Shown here piece after piece: positions 16,889-26,349 of a stretch of 46,822 nucleotides of DNA. Position 1 is the first letter of the stretch. Every line of letters starts with the position of its first letter. The position numbers and the translations under genes were made by a program. This DNA is from Bacteroidales bacterium. GTDB lineage: Bacteria; Bacteroidota; Bacteroidia; Bacteroidales; Tenuifilaceae. The stretch covers positions 1 through 46,822 of the forward strand of contig JABFRB010000033.1 of the NCBI GenBank assembly GCA_013141385.1, given 5' to 3'. The notes below the pieces were generated by a model that saw only the letters and a program-made list of their open reading frames with translations, did no database searches and was not told where the DNA came from.

Positions 16889-17758
16889 ATGAATAAACAA
16901 AGAAAAGTTACGTATTATACAGTATGTACAAAGGAAATTGAATCTGGTGAAATTAAGCCCTTTTTGGATATTGTTAATCTTTTTAACTATGTGAAAGAGT
17001 TACCAATAGAAGAAAGATTGTTCGAATTTGGACGGGATAGTAAGTCTTGCTATTTAGGTGCTTTTTCAAAACATCAAGATATATATTCTGGTTTTATTAA
17101 GAGTGCGAAGCATAGTTATCGACCTCCTTTAATGAATAGAAGTACTGGTGATGAGAGGGATAATCCGAAAACTTTAAGTGAAGGTGATAGAGAAACTACT
17201 CATTTTGCAATTAAAGAAAGTGGTGGAGAGATTCATCTTATACTTGAACGGAATTTTGTTGGTATTACAATAAACCAGTTCTTATTATATCTTAAAAAAT
17301 ATAATGAAATAAGAATAAAAGATGAAACAGATGAACGACCTAGTTATAATTTATTACATTATACAGATGCAAGATCTGATTTTTTTACTGCCTTAAATAC
17401 AATGAATAGAGCTGTTGTCGCTGATGTTGTAATTGATCGCCAATTACTTGGTAGTAGTTCATTAAGATTTTCTGATAGAATTTTTCCTGTAAAGCAAGAA
17501 ATGACTCTTACAATTAAGGCGGAAAGATCTGAAAGTATCAAAGAAACATTAATTGATTTATGGAATGTTTTTAATAGAGGTAGCGATATTCACAAAATTA
17601 GAATTTATGGCACAGATCAGGATGATAATGACACTAAGATAGATACAAGTTTTGTTGAAAAAATTGATTATATTAGTGCCAATGTAGATTCTGATACAGG
17701 TGTTTTAAATTCTACAGAGTTGTTAAGAGAATTAAGGAAATTAGCTCAATCATTATAA
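16889..17758 (+). CDS. Unrecognised cytosolic protein, partner of a membrane protein
   Basis: I do not recognise this 289-residue protein. It has no signal peptide or membrane segment. It opens with a short beta strand (KVTYYTVCTKEI), has a conserved-looking central part (CYLGAFSKH and a basic stretch KSAKHSYRPP), then ERNFVGITINQFLLYLKKYNEI, and an acidic C-terminal third. The stop is 3 bp before the start of a four-TM protein, so they form a pair. A soluble protein coupled to a small membrane protein, located among accessory genes, is a layout known from several phage-defence systems, but no family marker proves it here. Confidence 0.6.
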   Translation: MNKQRKVTYYTVCTKEIESGEIKPFLDIVNLFNYVKELPIEERLFEFGRDSKSCYLGAFSKHQDIYSGFIKSAKHSYRPPLMNRSTGDERDNPKTLSEGDRETTHFAIKESGGEIHLILERNFVGITINQFLLYLKKYNEIRIKDETDERPSYNLLHYTDARSDFFTALNTMNRAVVADVVIDRQLLGSSSLRFSDRIFPVKQEMTLTIKAERSESIKETLIDLWNVFNRGSDIHKIRIYGTDQDDNDTKIDTSFVEKIDYISANVDSDTGVLNSTELLRELRKLAQSL

Positions 17759-17761
17759 TTT

Positions 17762-18277
17762 ATGGAACATATTCTGGTATTAATTGATTACTTTAGATTG
17801 CAAAAGATTAAAATAATAGTTTATAATATTTTAATTCCTGCATTATTGGCATCAAGCACACTCTTTTTTATCGATAAATCTTGGTTTTCAGATACTTTAA
17901 TTAAAATAGAGTCAAATCTTATTCCATTATTAGGTGTTTTAATTGGATTTTCAATTACAGTTTTCACAATTCTTACAACTAGTTCTAATACAAATGTTGA
18001 AGGAATTAAAAGTCATAAAATTGGAAAAAAGATTGATGGGCAAAATGATGCAACCCTATATGATTTATTAGTTGTAAGCATTGGATACATTCTAATAAAT
18101 GAAGTATTTCTTTTAATTTTCAACATAGCCTATCCATTTATTATTAATGATTCTCCGAAATCACATTCAGTTTTTTTTATAATTAATATTTTCTGGTTAC
18201 TTCATATACTTCTTACAAATATTAGACTAACTCTGGATTTTTATTTTGTCATTTTAGGGAAAAAAACAGATAAGTAA
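17762..18277 (+). CDS. Small four-TM membrane protein
   Basis: The 171-residue protein has four predicted membrane helices, at about residues 18-37, 55-76, 105-130 and 140-165. The loop between helices 2 and 3 is polar (TNVEGIKSHKIGKKIDGQ) and probably cytosolic. I cannot assign a family. It is translated right after the 289-residue protein and likely acts with it. Confidence 0.6.
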   Translation: MEHILVLIDYFRLQKIKIIVYNILIPALLASSTLFFIDKSWFSDTLIKIESNLIPLLGVLIGFSITVFTILTTSSNTNVEGIKSHKIGKKIDGQNDATLYDLLVVSIGYILINEVFLLIFNIAYPFIINDSPKSHSVFFIINIFWLLHILLTNIRLTLDFYFVILGKKTDK

Positions 18278-18620
18278 TTTTTAGATATTATAAAGGTTTG
18301 ATTAAAAATATGCTGAATATCATTTGTGATATTGACAATAGTGCTAAAATGAACTAAAATAAATGGACTATAAGAGTAGAATTGAATTTTAAAGAGTGGT
18401 TCAATAAGGAGCGTATTTCCCCGTTTCTCAAAACCAAAAATCCAAAGGCGATTATATCTAGGTTCTACATTGACTAGCCAAACCTATCTACATCGGTTTG
18501 TTTTTGTCTCCTATTCCTGTCCAAATAATTTAAAAGAAACATATAGCAAACAACCGTTACCATAACCATACCAATTACTCAGCCAAAAACATCACCCCTC
18601 CACCCAATCCAAAAAATTCC
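18278..18620. other. Intergenic region, no gene seen
   Basis: About 340 bp without an open frame worth naming. The base composition changes at about 18470-18620, with long runs rich in A and C (ccaaa, acccctccaccc), unlike the flanking AT-rich DNA. This may be the upstream part of the decayed RadC-like gene. Confidence 0.4.
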
Positions 18621-18628
18621 TACATTTG
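18621..18628 (+). promoter_or_regulatory. Candidate -7 box of the broken RadC/JAB gene
   Basis: TACATTTG matches TAnnTTTG and ends 24 bp before the ATG at 18653. The promoter seems better kept than the gene it serves. Confidence 0.4.
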
Positions 18629-18652
18629 TTTCCACGGAACAAAACGCAATCC

Positions 18653-18873
18653 ATGACCATAAAGCTCACCCGCAAGCAGCGCATAATAATCCGAAGCTCC
18701 GATGATGCCTTCAAAGTAATGAAGGAGATTCTCCTGCGTGAGGGTTAAATCGACAACAGAAGGAGCACTTCTGGGTAATGGGTACTTCCCAGAACAACTG
18801 CGTAAGGTGAGTAGCGGTGATTTGCACGAGTTGTGGCTTAACAAAAGAAGAAGTAGAAAAGCTGAAGATATAG
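18653..18873 (+). pseudogene. Remnant of a RadC/JAB-domain gene (frameshifted, truncated)
   Basis: From ATG 18653 the frame gives 31 residues, including LTRKQRIIIRSS and DAFKVMKEILLREG, then a stop at 18746-18748. Shifting back one base at about 18745 restores a second piece, QQKEHFWVMGTSQNNCV, before a stop at 18808. EHFWVMG is the RadC/JAB-domain signature that precedes the metal-binding part. The HxHPSG motif and the rest of the domain are missing; the following sequence (18811-18995) has short unrelated frames. The gene is therefore dead: at least one frameshift and loss of the catalytic part. RadC/JAB genes of this type often travel with islands. Confidence 0.6.
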
Positions 18874-19068
18874 CAAAACTCAGCCCGCAAGGTGTACCTC
18901 AAATACTCCAACCAGTAAGATTTGCCGATAAAAAAGTTATTCCTATCTTCGTTTCGGCGTTAACGATATATAGACTTGACACTTCGAACCACTAGCTTTA
19001 ATTTAGTATTTAACGTTAGTAAGCATTGTGTTGATAACGCATAAATACTAGACACAAGATAAATAGTT

Positions 19069-20520
19069 ATGACTAAAAACATTTTTACTTATCTTACAAT
19101 TATCGGGGTGTTTGTTTCACTCATTTGGGTTATTATAGATAAAGGAAATCAAATTGTTCGAACAGAGAACTCTGTACTTATTCAGAATATAGATAATAAC
19201 GCTTTACCTAATAAGGCAAAACTAGTAGTTGTTGACTCTCAAGAGAGTATATTGCAACAATTATCAAATAATATTAAATATCCTATTAGTATTTTACTGC
19301 TGCAAGTAATAGTAATTCTAATTACATCAAAAATATTCGGGTTAATTACAAAAAAACTAGGTCAGCAAACGGTAATAGGCGAAATAATAGCAGGAATATT
19401 TCTTGGCCCATCATTATTGGGCTGGTTGTTCCCTAGTTTATCAGCCTTTATATTCCCGCATGACTCGTTTATATCACTTCAATTCTTAAGTCAAATAGGA
19501 CTTGCTTTCTTTATGTTTGTTGTTGGAATGGAGTTGGACTTTGGTAAAATCAAGAATAAAGCTCATGATGCAATTCTTATTAGCCATGTAAGTATAATTT
19601 TCCCATTTTTCCTTGGCACATGCCTATCATATTTCATATATAAGGAATTAGCCCCTAGAAATGTTAACTTTATTTCTTTTGCTTTATTTATGGGAATTGC
19701 ATTAAGCATAACTGCTTTTCCTGTTTTAGCCCGTATTCTTAAAGAGCGTGAATTAACCCGAAGCCCATTAGGGGTATTGGCTATTACTTGTGCTGCCGCT
19801 GATGATGTAACTGCATGGTGCATTCTTGCTGCTGTTGTTGCCATTGTCAAAGCAGGAAGTATTGTGAACGCCTTATTTACAATTGTATTAGCGATTTTTT
19901 ACATTTTGATTATGCTTAAGGTGATTAAACCATGGTTGCAAAGAATTAGTGATAAGCGAATTAATGGTGTGGATATTAGTAAAACTATTATAGCAATCTC
20001 ATTCTTTGTTCTTTTGCTTTCGGCATATTTTACTGAAATTATCGGAATTCATGCTCTATTTGGTTCGTTTATAGCCGGTGTTATTATGCCCAATAATATT
20101 AGATTTAAAGAGATATTAACGGATAAAATTGAAGATGTTAGCACTGTGCTGTTATTGCCAATATTTTTTGCATTTACAGGTCTGAGAACACAAATCGGGT
20201 TATTAAATGCAGTTCATTTATGGTCTTTATGCGGAATTATTATCTTAATAGCAGTAATCGGGAAATTAGGAGGTAGTACATTTACTGCCAGAATTGTTGG
20301 TCGTTCATGGAAAGATTCTCTTTCAATAGGTGCATTAATGAACACAAGGGGGCTGATGGAACTTGTTGTTTTAAATATTGGTTTCGATTTAGGGATTTTA
20401 AGTCCTGAAATATTTGCAATCATGGTGTTAATGGCACTCAGCACTACTTTTATGACAGGCCCCTTGCTCGACTTAATAAATTATTCTTTTAAAAAAGGCA
20501 CTGTTTATGAATCTTCATAA
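19069..20520 (+). CDS. Cation/proton antiporter, CPA2 (KefB/NapA-like) family
   Basis: The 483-residue inner-membrane protein has one N-terminal helix (residues 5-22), a short periplasmic stretch, and then about 12 membrane helices. CPA2 markers are GEIIAGIFLGPSLLGWLFP, FFMFVVGMELDFGKI, and the ion-binding pair in AAADDVTAWCIL (two adjacent Asp). It ends at the last helix with no TrkA-N/RCK domain, unlike KefB/KefC. It exchanges Na+ or K+ for H+. It is a single gene in an accessory neighbourhood. Confidence 0.9.
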   Translation: MTKNIFTYLTIIGVFVSLIWVIIDKGNQIVRTENSVLIQNIDNNALPNKAKLVVVDSQESILQQLSNNIKYPISILLLQVIVILITSKIFGLITKKLGQQTVIGEIIAGIFLGPSLLGWLFPSLSAFIFPHDSFISLQFLSQIGLAFFMFVVGMELDFGKIKNKAHDAILISHVSIIFPFFLGTCLSYFIYKELAPRNVNFISFALFMGIALSITAFPVLARILKERELTRSPLGVLAITCAAADDVTAWCILAAVVAIVKAGSIVNALFTIVLAIFYILIMLKVIKPWLQRISDKRINGVDISKTIIAISFFVLLLSAYFTEIIGIHALFGSFIAGVIMPNNIRFKEILTDKIEDVSTVLLLPIFFAFTGLRTQIGLLNAVHLWSLCGIIILIAVIGKLGGSTFTARIVGRSWKDSLSIGALMNTRGLMELVVLNIGFDLGILSPEIFAIMVLMALSTTFMTGPLLDLINYSFKKGTVYESS

Positions 20521-21203
20521 TAGTTGAAAAAATCAGAAGAATTCTAGTATTTTATTAGCAAAAATTTGCACCACTGTTTGCCTATGGTTGTAATCAAAAA
20601 GGAATTATCACGGTGTTCGGCATAAGATAGCCGTTACTAAGTGCTCTCATAAAATTGCTAGCTGAATAATCCTTGACTTAAAAAGATAATGTACTGATAC
20701 ACAGGAATAAAATGCTTGTAGGGGTTTGTTTTTATCATAGTGTAAAACAACCGTTTTAATTATCAAAAAATAGATTGCTTCTTTCAATTAATTCTTCGAA
20801 TTGAAAAAATCTCAACAAGATAAAATTGTTTTCCATACATATATTGAAAATCAATATATTATAACATCATCTTGTTCGATTTACATTAAGTTTTTAATAG
20901 CTATTTATATAATGCCAAATATACTTCCTAACATATTAAAAGAAAACTATTATATTATTATTGGCAATAAATATTGTATAAATTTAGGTTGTTATGTTGT
21001 ATCAATTATTTTGTGAGTTATGAAAATTGCAATAATGAAATAAAAAGTTGCAATAATATAGATTTAAATATCAATATAAAAAGGAGTGCTCTGTTCGCCA
21101 ATACAAGTGTCTTTTTTGTAGATAAATACTTTAAGTCAAGTTTTTAGTGCATGTAGAAACAGCATAAAATCTAAAAATGTTGTACCATTAAATAAAAAGC
21201 AAT
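20521..21203. other. Intergenic region, 680 bp, no gene seen
   Basis: The open frame at 20801-21016 has no start context or domain and an extreme Ile/Tyr/Asn bias, so I leave it out. The region contains the exact 18-bp element at 20974-20991 and short repeats of aaaaagttgcaataat near 21040-21055 that resemble the element at 4781-4796. Confidence 0.5.
20974..20991 (+). repeat. 18-bp repeated element, copy 2
   Basis: Exact match to 16775-16792, here about 210 bp upstream of the Cys-rich protein gene. See copy 1. Confidence 0.4.
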
Positions 21204-21488
21204 ATGATAGATAATAAGAATTGCGAAAGAACCGCAAAATGCCCAGTGTATTTAGGCATTTTAATATCAAATGGCATAATAATCCAAACTTACAGGAAAT
21301 TATTTTGCGAGAGCGGGAGTGATGGTAAAAATATGTGTAGGCGCTATCAGGTTGCCAAAATTATGGGAGTTTGCCCCCAAAATATTTTACCAAATACTCA
21401 TTTGACAGTTGATGAAATTGTTGAAAAAATGAAGGCTAAGGGGTTAAAACCTGTTTCGGATGGTGCAACTGTACAATTTGAAAAATAA
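21204..21488 (+). CDS. Small Cys-rich protein of unknown function
   Basis: The 94-residue soluble protein has five cysteines in the pattern CxxxxxC (NCERTAKCPVY), then FCESGSDGKNMCRRYQV, and a VCPQN near the centre. The segment YC/FC...CaRY, followed by a small hydrophobic strand and a DEIVEKMK helix, recurs in small proteins of Bacteroidota and Deltaproteobacteria that I can recall but not name. The cysteines suggest a metal or redox site. It is a single gene, convergent with the efflux operon and sharing a terminator region. Confidence 0.65.
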   Translation: MIDNKNCERTAKCPVYLGILISNGIIIQTYRKLFCESGSDGKNMCRRYQVAKIMGVCPQNILPNTHLTVDEIVEKMKAKGLKPVSDGATVQFEK

Positions 21489-21598
21489 TATCTTGTTCTG
21501 TTCATAGGCTACTTATTTAAAACAGTAGAGCGAATTAAGGAAAGATCAAGTAAATGTTTCTAATCGCTATTATCAGCTATTTTGAAATAGTTTCAAAA

Positions 21599-21637
21599 AA
21601 AACGGAAACGATTTTATGGCAAAATCAGATCCGTTTT
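21599..21637 (-). terminator. Strong terminator of the MacAB-like efflux operon
   Basis: Arms AAAACGGA (21599-21606) and TCCGTTTT (21630-21637) enclose an inner stem GATTTT/AAAATC around the loop atggc, with a 3x3 internal loop. On the minus strand the stem runs into eight T in a row. It lies about 70 bp after the adaptor-gene stop at 21706 and may also stop the opposite gene ending at 21488. Confidence 0.7.
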
Positions 21638-21705
21638 CAAAGTAGAAATAACAACTTTCAGTTACCTCAAATGTAATACGTTATATTTCATTTCTCTATA
21701 TCAAA

Positions 21706-22794
21706 TTAATCCTCTTTTAGGCCAGCTTTAATTACATTTGTAGTATCTAAGCCTTCTAATACGTGAATGTTTATACCATCTGAAAGGCCTGTCTTTATTC
21801 TAATCTTTTTGAATACCTGAGGGCTGGTTTCTATCTCAACAAATGCTGAATCTCCTACAAAATTAATAAGGCTTTCTTTTATTGTTAGCACGTTTTCAAT
21901 TTTATCAAGAACAATATCAGCATTGGCACTGTATCCAGCTCTTATAAACTGGGTTGGTTTTAATTTCACATCGGCTTTAATTTCGAATTGAATAGCACCA
22001 TTTTCTTCAACACCTTTTGGGGCAATATATTCTAGACTTGCATAGAAAATGTCGTTTTCAATTGCTCCTATTTTGAGCATTAATTCCATTCCCTGTTTAA
22101 TTTTTCCAACCTCAGTTTCATCTACCTTTCCTTTAAAAATAATATCGTTCATATTGGCAATAGTAGCAATGGTTGTTCCATTGTTAAAGGTATTGCTTTC
22201 TATTACCGAATTGCCCTCCTCTACAGGTAAATCAAGCACCATTCCATCGGTTGTAGATCGTATTAAAGTGTTTGTAGTTGTTCCTGCTTTTTTAATTGCA
22301 CCTTCTTTAATTAATTCAAGGTTGTTTTCTGCAGCTTCGCGTTCTTCCTTTATAATATTATACTCATTTTCGTTTTTTTGAAATTCAGCTTTAGCAACAA
22401 CCCCTTTCTCAAAGAGTTCTTTTAACCTATTAAAAGCTAATTCGGCATCTTCTAATTTGATTTTTGCTTGTTTTAACCTCGATTCAGCATTATTCAGGTT
22501 AAGCATATCGGGAATTATTCGGATTTTAGCAATTAAATCGCCTTTTTTGACTTGTTTTCCAGGAACAACAAAAATGGTTTCGACAATTCCAGATACTTGC
22601 GGTTTTATTTCAATTTGTTTACGTGGAACAACAGAACCAGTTGCAACTGTCTTTTTTATGATATTGCCAATAAAGGCTTTCTCAGTCTTATAAATTTTTG
22701 GCTTCTTTTCAGATTTCTTATAAAGAAAAACAATGGTAGAAATAAATACTATAATAATTGTTGCTAGTAATAATATTCTAAGTACTCTCTTCAT
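21706..22794 (-). CDS. HlyD/MacA-type periplasmic adaptor of an efflux system
   Basis: The 362-residue protein has an N-terminal membrane anchor (about residues 5-25), the split lipoyl domain (GSVVPRKQIEIKPQVSGIVETIFV and GMVLDLPVEEGNSV), a coiled-coil hairpin between them (about residues 110-175), then beta-barrel and membrane-proximal domains. In MacAB-type pumps such adaptors link the inner-membrane ABC transporter to a TolC-like channel. It is the last gene of an ATPase-permease-permease-adaptor operon. No TolC gene is nearby, so the channel must be encoded elsewhere. Substrate unknown; it could be the product of the neighbouring cluster. Confidence 0.88.
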   Translation of the reverse strand: MKRVLRILLLATIIIVFISTIVFLYKKSEKKPKIYKTEKAFIGNIIKKTVATGSVVPRKQIEIKPQVSGIVETIFVVPGKQVKKGDLIAKIRIIPDMLNLNNAESRLKQAKIKLEDAELAFNRLKELFEKGVVAKAEFQKNENEYNIIKEEREAAENNLELIKEGAIKKAGTTTNTLIRSTTDGMVLDLPVEEGNSVIESNTFNNGTTIATIANMNDIIFKGKVDETEVGKIKQGMELMLKIGAIENDIFYASLEYIAPKGVEENGAIQFEIKADVKLKPTQFIRAGYSANADIVLDKIENVLTIKESLINFVGDSAFVEIETSPQVFKKIRIKTGLSDGINIHVLEGLDTTNVIKAGLKED

Positions 22795-22873
22795 TTTTGT
22801 CTTTTTTTATGATAAGTTATTATTCTGGCTTCTAATTAATATTTGGTTTTCGAACTAAAAACTTCAAATTTTC

Positions 22874-24139
22874 TTATTCATTCCGCAACGCATCAATTGG
22901 TTTAATACTTATTGCACGTTTTGCAGGTATCATCCCTGCAAAAACTCCTGAAACAACAAGTATTGCAAGAGATAAAAGGGCAACATTTAGATCCACCTCG
23001 GGATGTTTGAACATTTCAACTTTCATCCCCGACGATTCCATTGAATAATTTACAATCTCAACAATACTAATACCTGCTACCAATCCAGTATATCCGGCTA
23101 CTGCGGTTAAGATAACCGATTCCATTATTATTTGGCTGATAATTTTAACAGGAGTAGCTCCAATTGCCCTTTGAATTCCAATTTCTTTTGTTCTTTCATT
23201 TACAATAATCAGCATAATGTTGCTAACCCCTATTACTCCAGCCATTAGGGTTCCAATGCCAACTATCCACATCAAAGTTGCAATTCCTGCAAATAATCCA
23301 CGCATACTATTGAATCGCTCCTCAAGGTTAAACCCTTCTACGGCCTGCATATCTTCTGGATGTATATGATGTCGCTCCCGAATCAGGCTACGACATTTTT
23401 TATCAACTAATGAAACAGGGATATTGGCTTTTGCCGTTACTGAAAAGTAATGAACCTCATCGCCAAAATTATATACTTTTTGTAGGGTTGTGAATGGGAG
23501 AAAGATAGTTTGCTCCTTTTCGCCAGCAAAAGCAATTTTATTCTTAGGCTCAAATACCCCTACAACCTGAAAATAAACACCTTTGATTCTGATATACTTT
23601 CCCAACGGTTCCTCATCCTTTTCGAAAAGAATCTCACAAACCCTTGTTCCAATTACACATACTTTTCGGTTCTCATCAATATCTTTATAGTTTACAAACC
23701 GCCCCTTAAGCAATTTGTTTGGATCAATAGTATTAATTTCAGGATAATCACCCTGTATAGTAAATGCTCCCGTTTTCAACCCTCTAGTTACGTTATTCTC
23801 CCCATCACCGTTTCCTCCTCCTTGCAAGCGTGGTGCTAGGATAGCAATTTCAGGGATACTCTCTTTGAGGGCTTTCATATCCTCATTGGTAAAGTTGTAT
23901 CTCCTTCCACGCGGATAACCATCGTATGGCATTGATGTTCTTCCAGCCCAAATAAAGGCGCTATTGGTGGCATAATCTCCCATATCCTCAAATGCTGAGT
24001 TCTCAAGACCCTTGCCCGAGCCCAACATTACAATGAGCATGAATATACCCCAAAACACGCCAAAAGCAGTTAGGAAAGTACGCAACTTGTTACTTTTTAA
24101 AGCGGTATATATCTCCTGCCAACGATCGAGGTCAAACAT
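22874..24139 (-). CDS. MacB/FtsX-type ABC permease (second copy)
   Basis: The 421-residue permease has the MacB layout: TM1 near residues 20-45, a periplasmic domain of about 240 residues (with NEDMKALKESIPEIAILAP and PLGKYIRIKGVYFQVVGVF), and three C-terminal TM helices, with the conserved ERTKEIGIQRAIGATP segment that contacts the ATPase. It has no fused nucleotide-binding domain. It is paralogous to the permease encoded upstream; the two probably form a heterodimer, each binding one half of the ATPase dimer. The separation is 41 bp. Confidence 0.9.
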   Translation of the reverse strand: MFDLDRWQEIYTALKSNKLRTFLTAFGVFWGIFMLIVMLGSGKGLENSAFEDMGDYATNSAFIWAGRTSMPYDGYPRGRRYNFTNEDMKALKESIPEIAILAPRLQGGGNGDGENNVTRGLKTGAFTIQGDYPEINTIDPNKLLKGRFVNYKDIDENRKVCVIGTRVCEILFEKDEEPLGKYIRIKGVYFQVVGVFEPKNKIAFAGEKEQTIFLPFTTLQKVYNFGDEVHYFSVTAKANIPVSLVDKKCRSLIRERHHIHPEDMQAVEGFNLEERFNSMRGLFAGIATLMWIVGIGTLMAGVIGVSNIMLIIVNERTKEIGIQRAIGATPVKIISQIIMESVILTAVAGYTGLVAGISIVEIVNYSMESSGMKVEMFKHPEVDLNVALLSLAILVVSGVFAGMIPAKRAISIKPIDALRNE

Positions 24140-24180
24140 GCGATTTTATGTATAGTAAGTTTATTCTTTGGTATTAAAAG

Positions 24181-25410
24181 TTACTCATCGCGTAATGCGA
24201 TAATTGGTTTTATTTTTGCAGCCCTATTGGCAGGAACAAAACCTGCTAAAGCACCCGAAATAATCAAAAGTAGAGTTGCATAGAGTGCAACTGAAAAATT
24301 AGCTTGAGGATCTTTCATATATGGTACAGTTTCAAACACTGGTTTGAGTAATTCCAATAAACCAACCCCAAGCACCAGCCCAATATAGCCTGCAACACTG
24401 GTTATTAAAATGCTTTCCAAAAGAATTAAGGAGACTATTGAGCCTGGACTTGCACCTATGGCTTTTCTGATCCCAATCTCCTTGGTTCGCTCTTTTACAA
24501 CAATCATCATAATATTGCTCACCCCTACAATTCCAGCAATAATAGTTCCAATACCTATAATCCAAACAAACATGCGAATTCCGGCAAATAGGTTCTGATA
24601 TTTTTTAAATATCTTTAAGGTGTTGTTGACGTAGAGCGCTTTTTCATCCTCACTGTTGAAATTGTGACGTTTGGCAAAATCACGTTTTAGCTCAGCAATC
24701 ATTAGTTCGCTTTCTTCCTCGTTTTTTGTAGATGTAAAAGTCAAACGGTGGATGGTATTCCCGCCATTAAACACTTTTTGTGCTGTGGAAATTGGAATAT
24801 AAATTCGATTTCGGTCTCTTTCGTTCGGGTCAGTAAAAACGCCAACTACTTGAAATGGTATGCCATTTATTTTTATATACTTATCTATAGGGTTTTCTCT
24901 GTTCTTGAACAACGCTTCAACTATTTTTGTTCCTATGCAAGCAATTTTTCTAAATTTGATAATATCTACATCGTTTATAAACCGACCCTCAACCATTGAG
25001 GCATTTTCAATTTTCTGATTGTTTGGATGGCAGCTAACAATTTCAAATTTTCCGTATTCCTTTTTATAGGAAGTTGTACCGCTTCCGCTTGTATAATACC
25101 TTGATGAGATATATTCTATCCCAGCGATTTTTTGATTAACCTGATCGTAATCCTCGTTAGTAAAGTTGATGCTTCGGCCAACTGATAAACCGTTATGAGT
25201 CATGCTTGTTTGACCAGGGAAAATGGAAATACTATTTGCAGCATCGTTTTTAAATTCAGTTTCAACACCTTTTTGAAATCCGCTTCCAGTACCAAGTAAA
25301 ACAATTAACATAAATATTCCCCAAGCAACACTAAATGCCGTTAGTGCTGTCCGAAGTCTATTTTTTTTAATGGTACTGATTATTTCTTGCCACTTATCCA
25401 AATCAAACAT
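24181..25410 (-). CDS. MacB/FtsX-type ABC permease (first copy)
   Basis: The 409-residue permease shares the start motif FDLDKWQEI, the periplasmic MacB domain and the KERTKEIGIRKAIGASPGS coupling segment with its neighbour. Four TM helices are expected (one N-terminal, three C-terminal). It overlaps the ATPase gene by 8 bp, showing translational coupling. Two different permeases with one ATPase suggest an asymmetric pump. Confidence 0.9.
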   Translation of the reverse strand: MFDLDKWQEIISTIKKNRLRTALTAFSVAWGIFMLIVLLGTGSGFQKGVETEFKNDAANSISIFPGQTSMTHNGLSVGRSINFTNEDYDQVNQKIAGIEYISSRYYTSGSGTTSYKKEYGKFEIVSCHPNNQKIENASMVEGRFINDVDIIKFRKIACIGTKIVEALFKNRENPIDKYIKINGIPFQVVGVFTDPNERDRNRIYIPISTAQKVFNGGNTIHRLTFTSTKNEEESELMIAELKRDFAKRHNFNSEDEKALYVNNTLKIFKKYQNLFAGIRMFVWIIGIGTIIAGIVGVSNIMMIVVKERTKEIGIRKAIGASPGSIVSLILLESILITSVAGYIGLVLGVGLLELLKPVFETVPYMKDPQANFSVALYATLLLIISGALAGFVPANRAAKIKPIIALRDE

Positions 25411-26119
25411 AACTCAAGCTATTTGAAAGATTTTCTGATATTACCTTTCTGTCCTCAATTGATTCAATCAATCCATCTTTCAGTCTGATTATCTTATTTG
25501 TCATTTCTGAAATATCCTTTTCATGGGTCACAATTAGTACGGTTACTCCAGAGTCATTTATCTCTTTAAATATTTTCATTACCTCAATTGAAGTTGCAGA
25601 ATCCAGTGCCCCGGTTGGTTCATCCGCCAAAATAACTCTTGGTTTGGTTATCAATGCTCTGGCAATAGCAATTCGTTGTTTTTGTCCTCCTGATAATTCA
25701 TTTGGAAGATGTTCCGCCCATTCCATCAACCCCATTTTCTCTATATATTCTAAGGCTATCATATTCCTTTTTTTTCGCCCTACATTTTGGTAATAAAGAG
25801 GCAGGGCAACATTTTCCATTGCATTTTTAAAAGAAATAAGGTTGAACGATTGGAATACAAAACCAATGTACTTGTTGCGTAGCATTGCTGCTTTTGTTTC
25901 GGACATATTACTAATCAACATATTGTCGAGATAGTATTTCCCCTCATCGTAATTATCCAGAATACCCAAAATGTTTAGTAATGTGGACTTCCCCGAACCA
26001 GAGGAGCCCATAATGGACACCAATTCGCCCTCGGCAATGTTTAAATCGAATCCTTTTAAAACATGCAATTTATTCAGGCCGGTTACATACGATTTGTGGA
26101 TATTTTCAATTCGAATCAT
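25403..26119 (-). CDS. MacB/LolD-type ABC ATPase
   Basis: The 238-residue ATPase has Walker A GSSGSGKST, the signature ELSGGQKQR, Walker [15 protein letters not shown] and the switch His in IVTHEKDIS. The sequence is of the MacB/LolD class, which pairs with FtsX-type permeases encoded directly downstream (8 bp overlap). It is the first gene of the four-gene efflux operon, preceded by the terminator that ends the large cluster, so it needs its own promoter in 26120-26350, which I cannot pinpoint. Confidence 0.92.
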   Translation of the reverse strand: MIRIENIHKSYVTGLNKLHVLKGFDLNIAEGELVSIMGSSGSGKSTLLNILGILDNYDEGKYYLDNMLISNMSETKAAMLRNKYIGFVFQSFNLISFKNAMENVALPLYYQNVGRKKRNMIALEYIEKMGLMEWAEHLPNELSGGQKQRIAIARALITKPRVILADEPTGALDSATSIEVMKIFKEINDSGVTVLIVTHEKDISEMTNKIIRLKDGLIESIEDRKVISENLSNSLSYV

Positions 26120-26349
26120 GGGTATTCAAAATGTTAAATAAAAATGCCTTTGATAAATATATTATTATCGAAAGGGATGAAAATACACTAAAAAGATGAT
26201 ATAACTATTCGTTCAGTTCAAGAATTACAACATTGCGATATTATATATTTTGAAAAACTTGTGTTTTGTGAAGTTTATTTTTTTAAATATCTAGTTGTGA
26301 AAATTAAAATAATTTCTAAAACATTGAATTTTAATATTTTATAAAAAAT

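Noticed and set aside
16889-18277. Identity with the Kiwa (KwaA/KwaB) defence system
   Set aside because: A four-TM protein plus a soluble protein is similar in layout, but the gene order is reversed and I see no DUF4868 marker, so I did not name it.
18738-18995. 85-residue open frame in the RadC remnant
   Set aside because: It reads through the frameshifted RadC piece in the wrong frame; no domain is seen and the start is inside the remnant.
20801-21016. 71-residue Ile/Tyr-rich open frame
   Set aside because: Composition follows the AT-rich background, no promoter or start context, no family.
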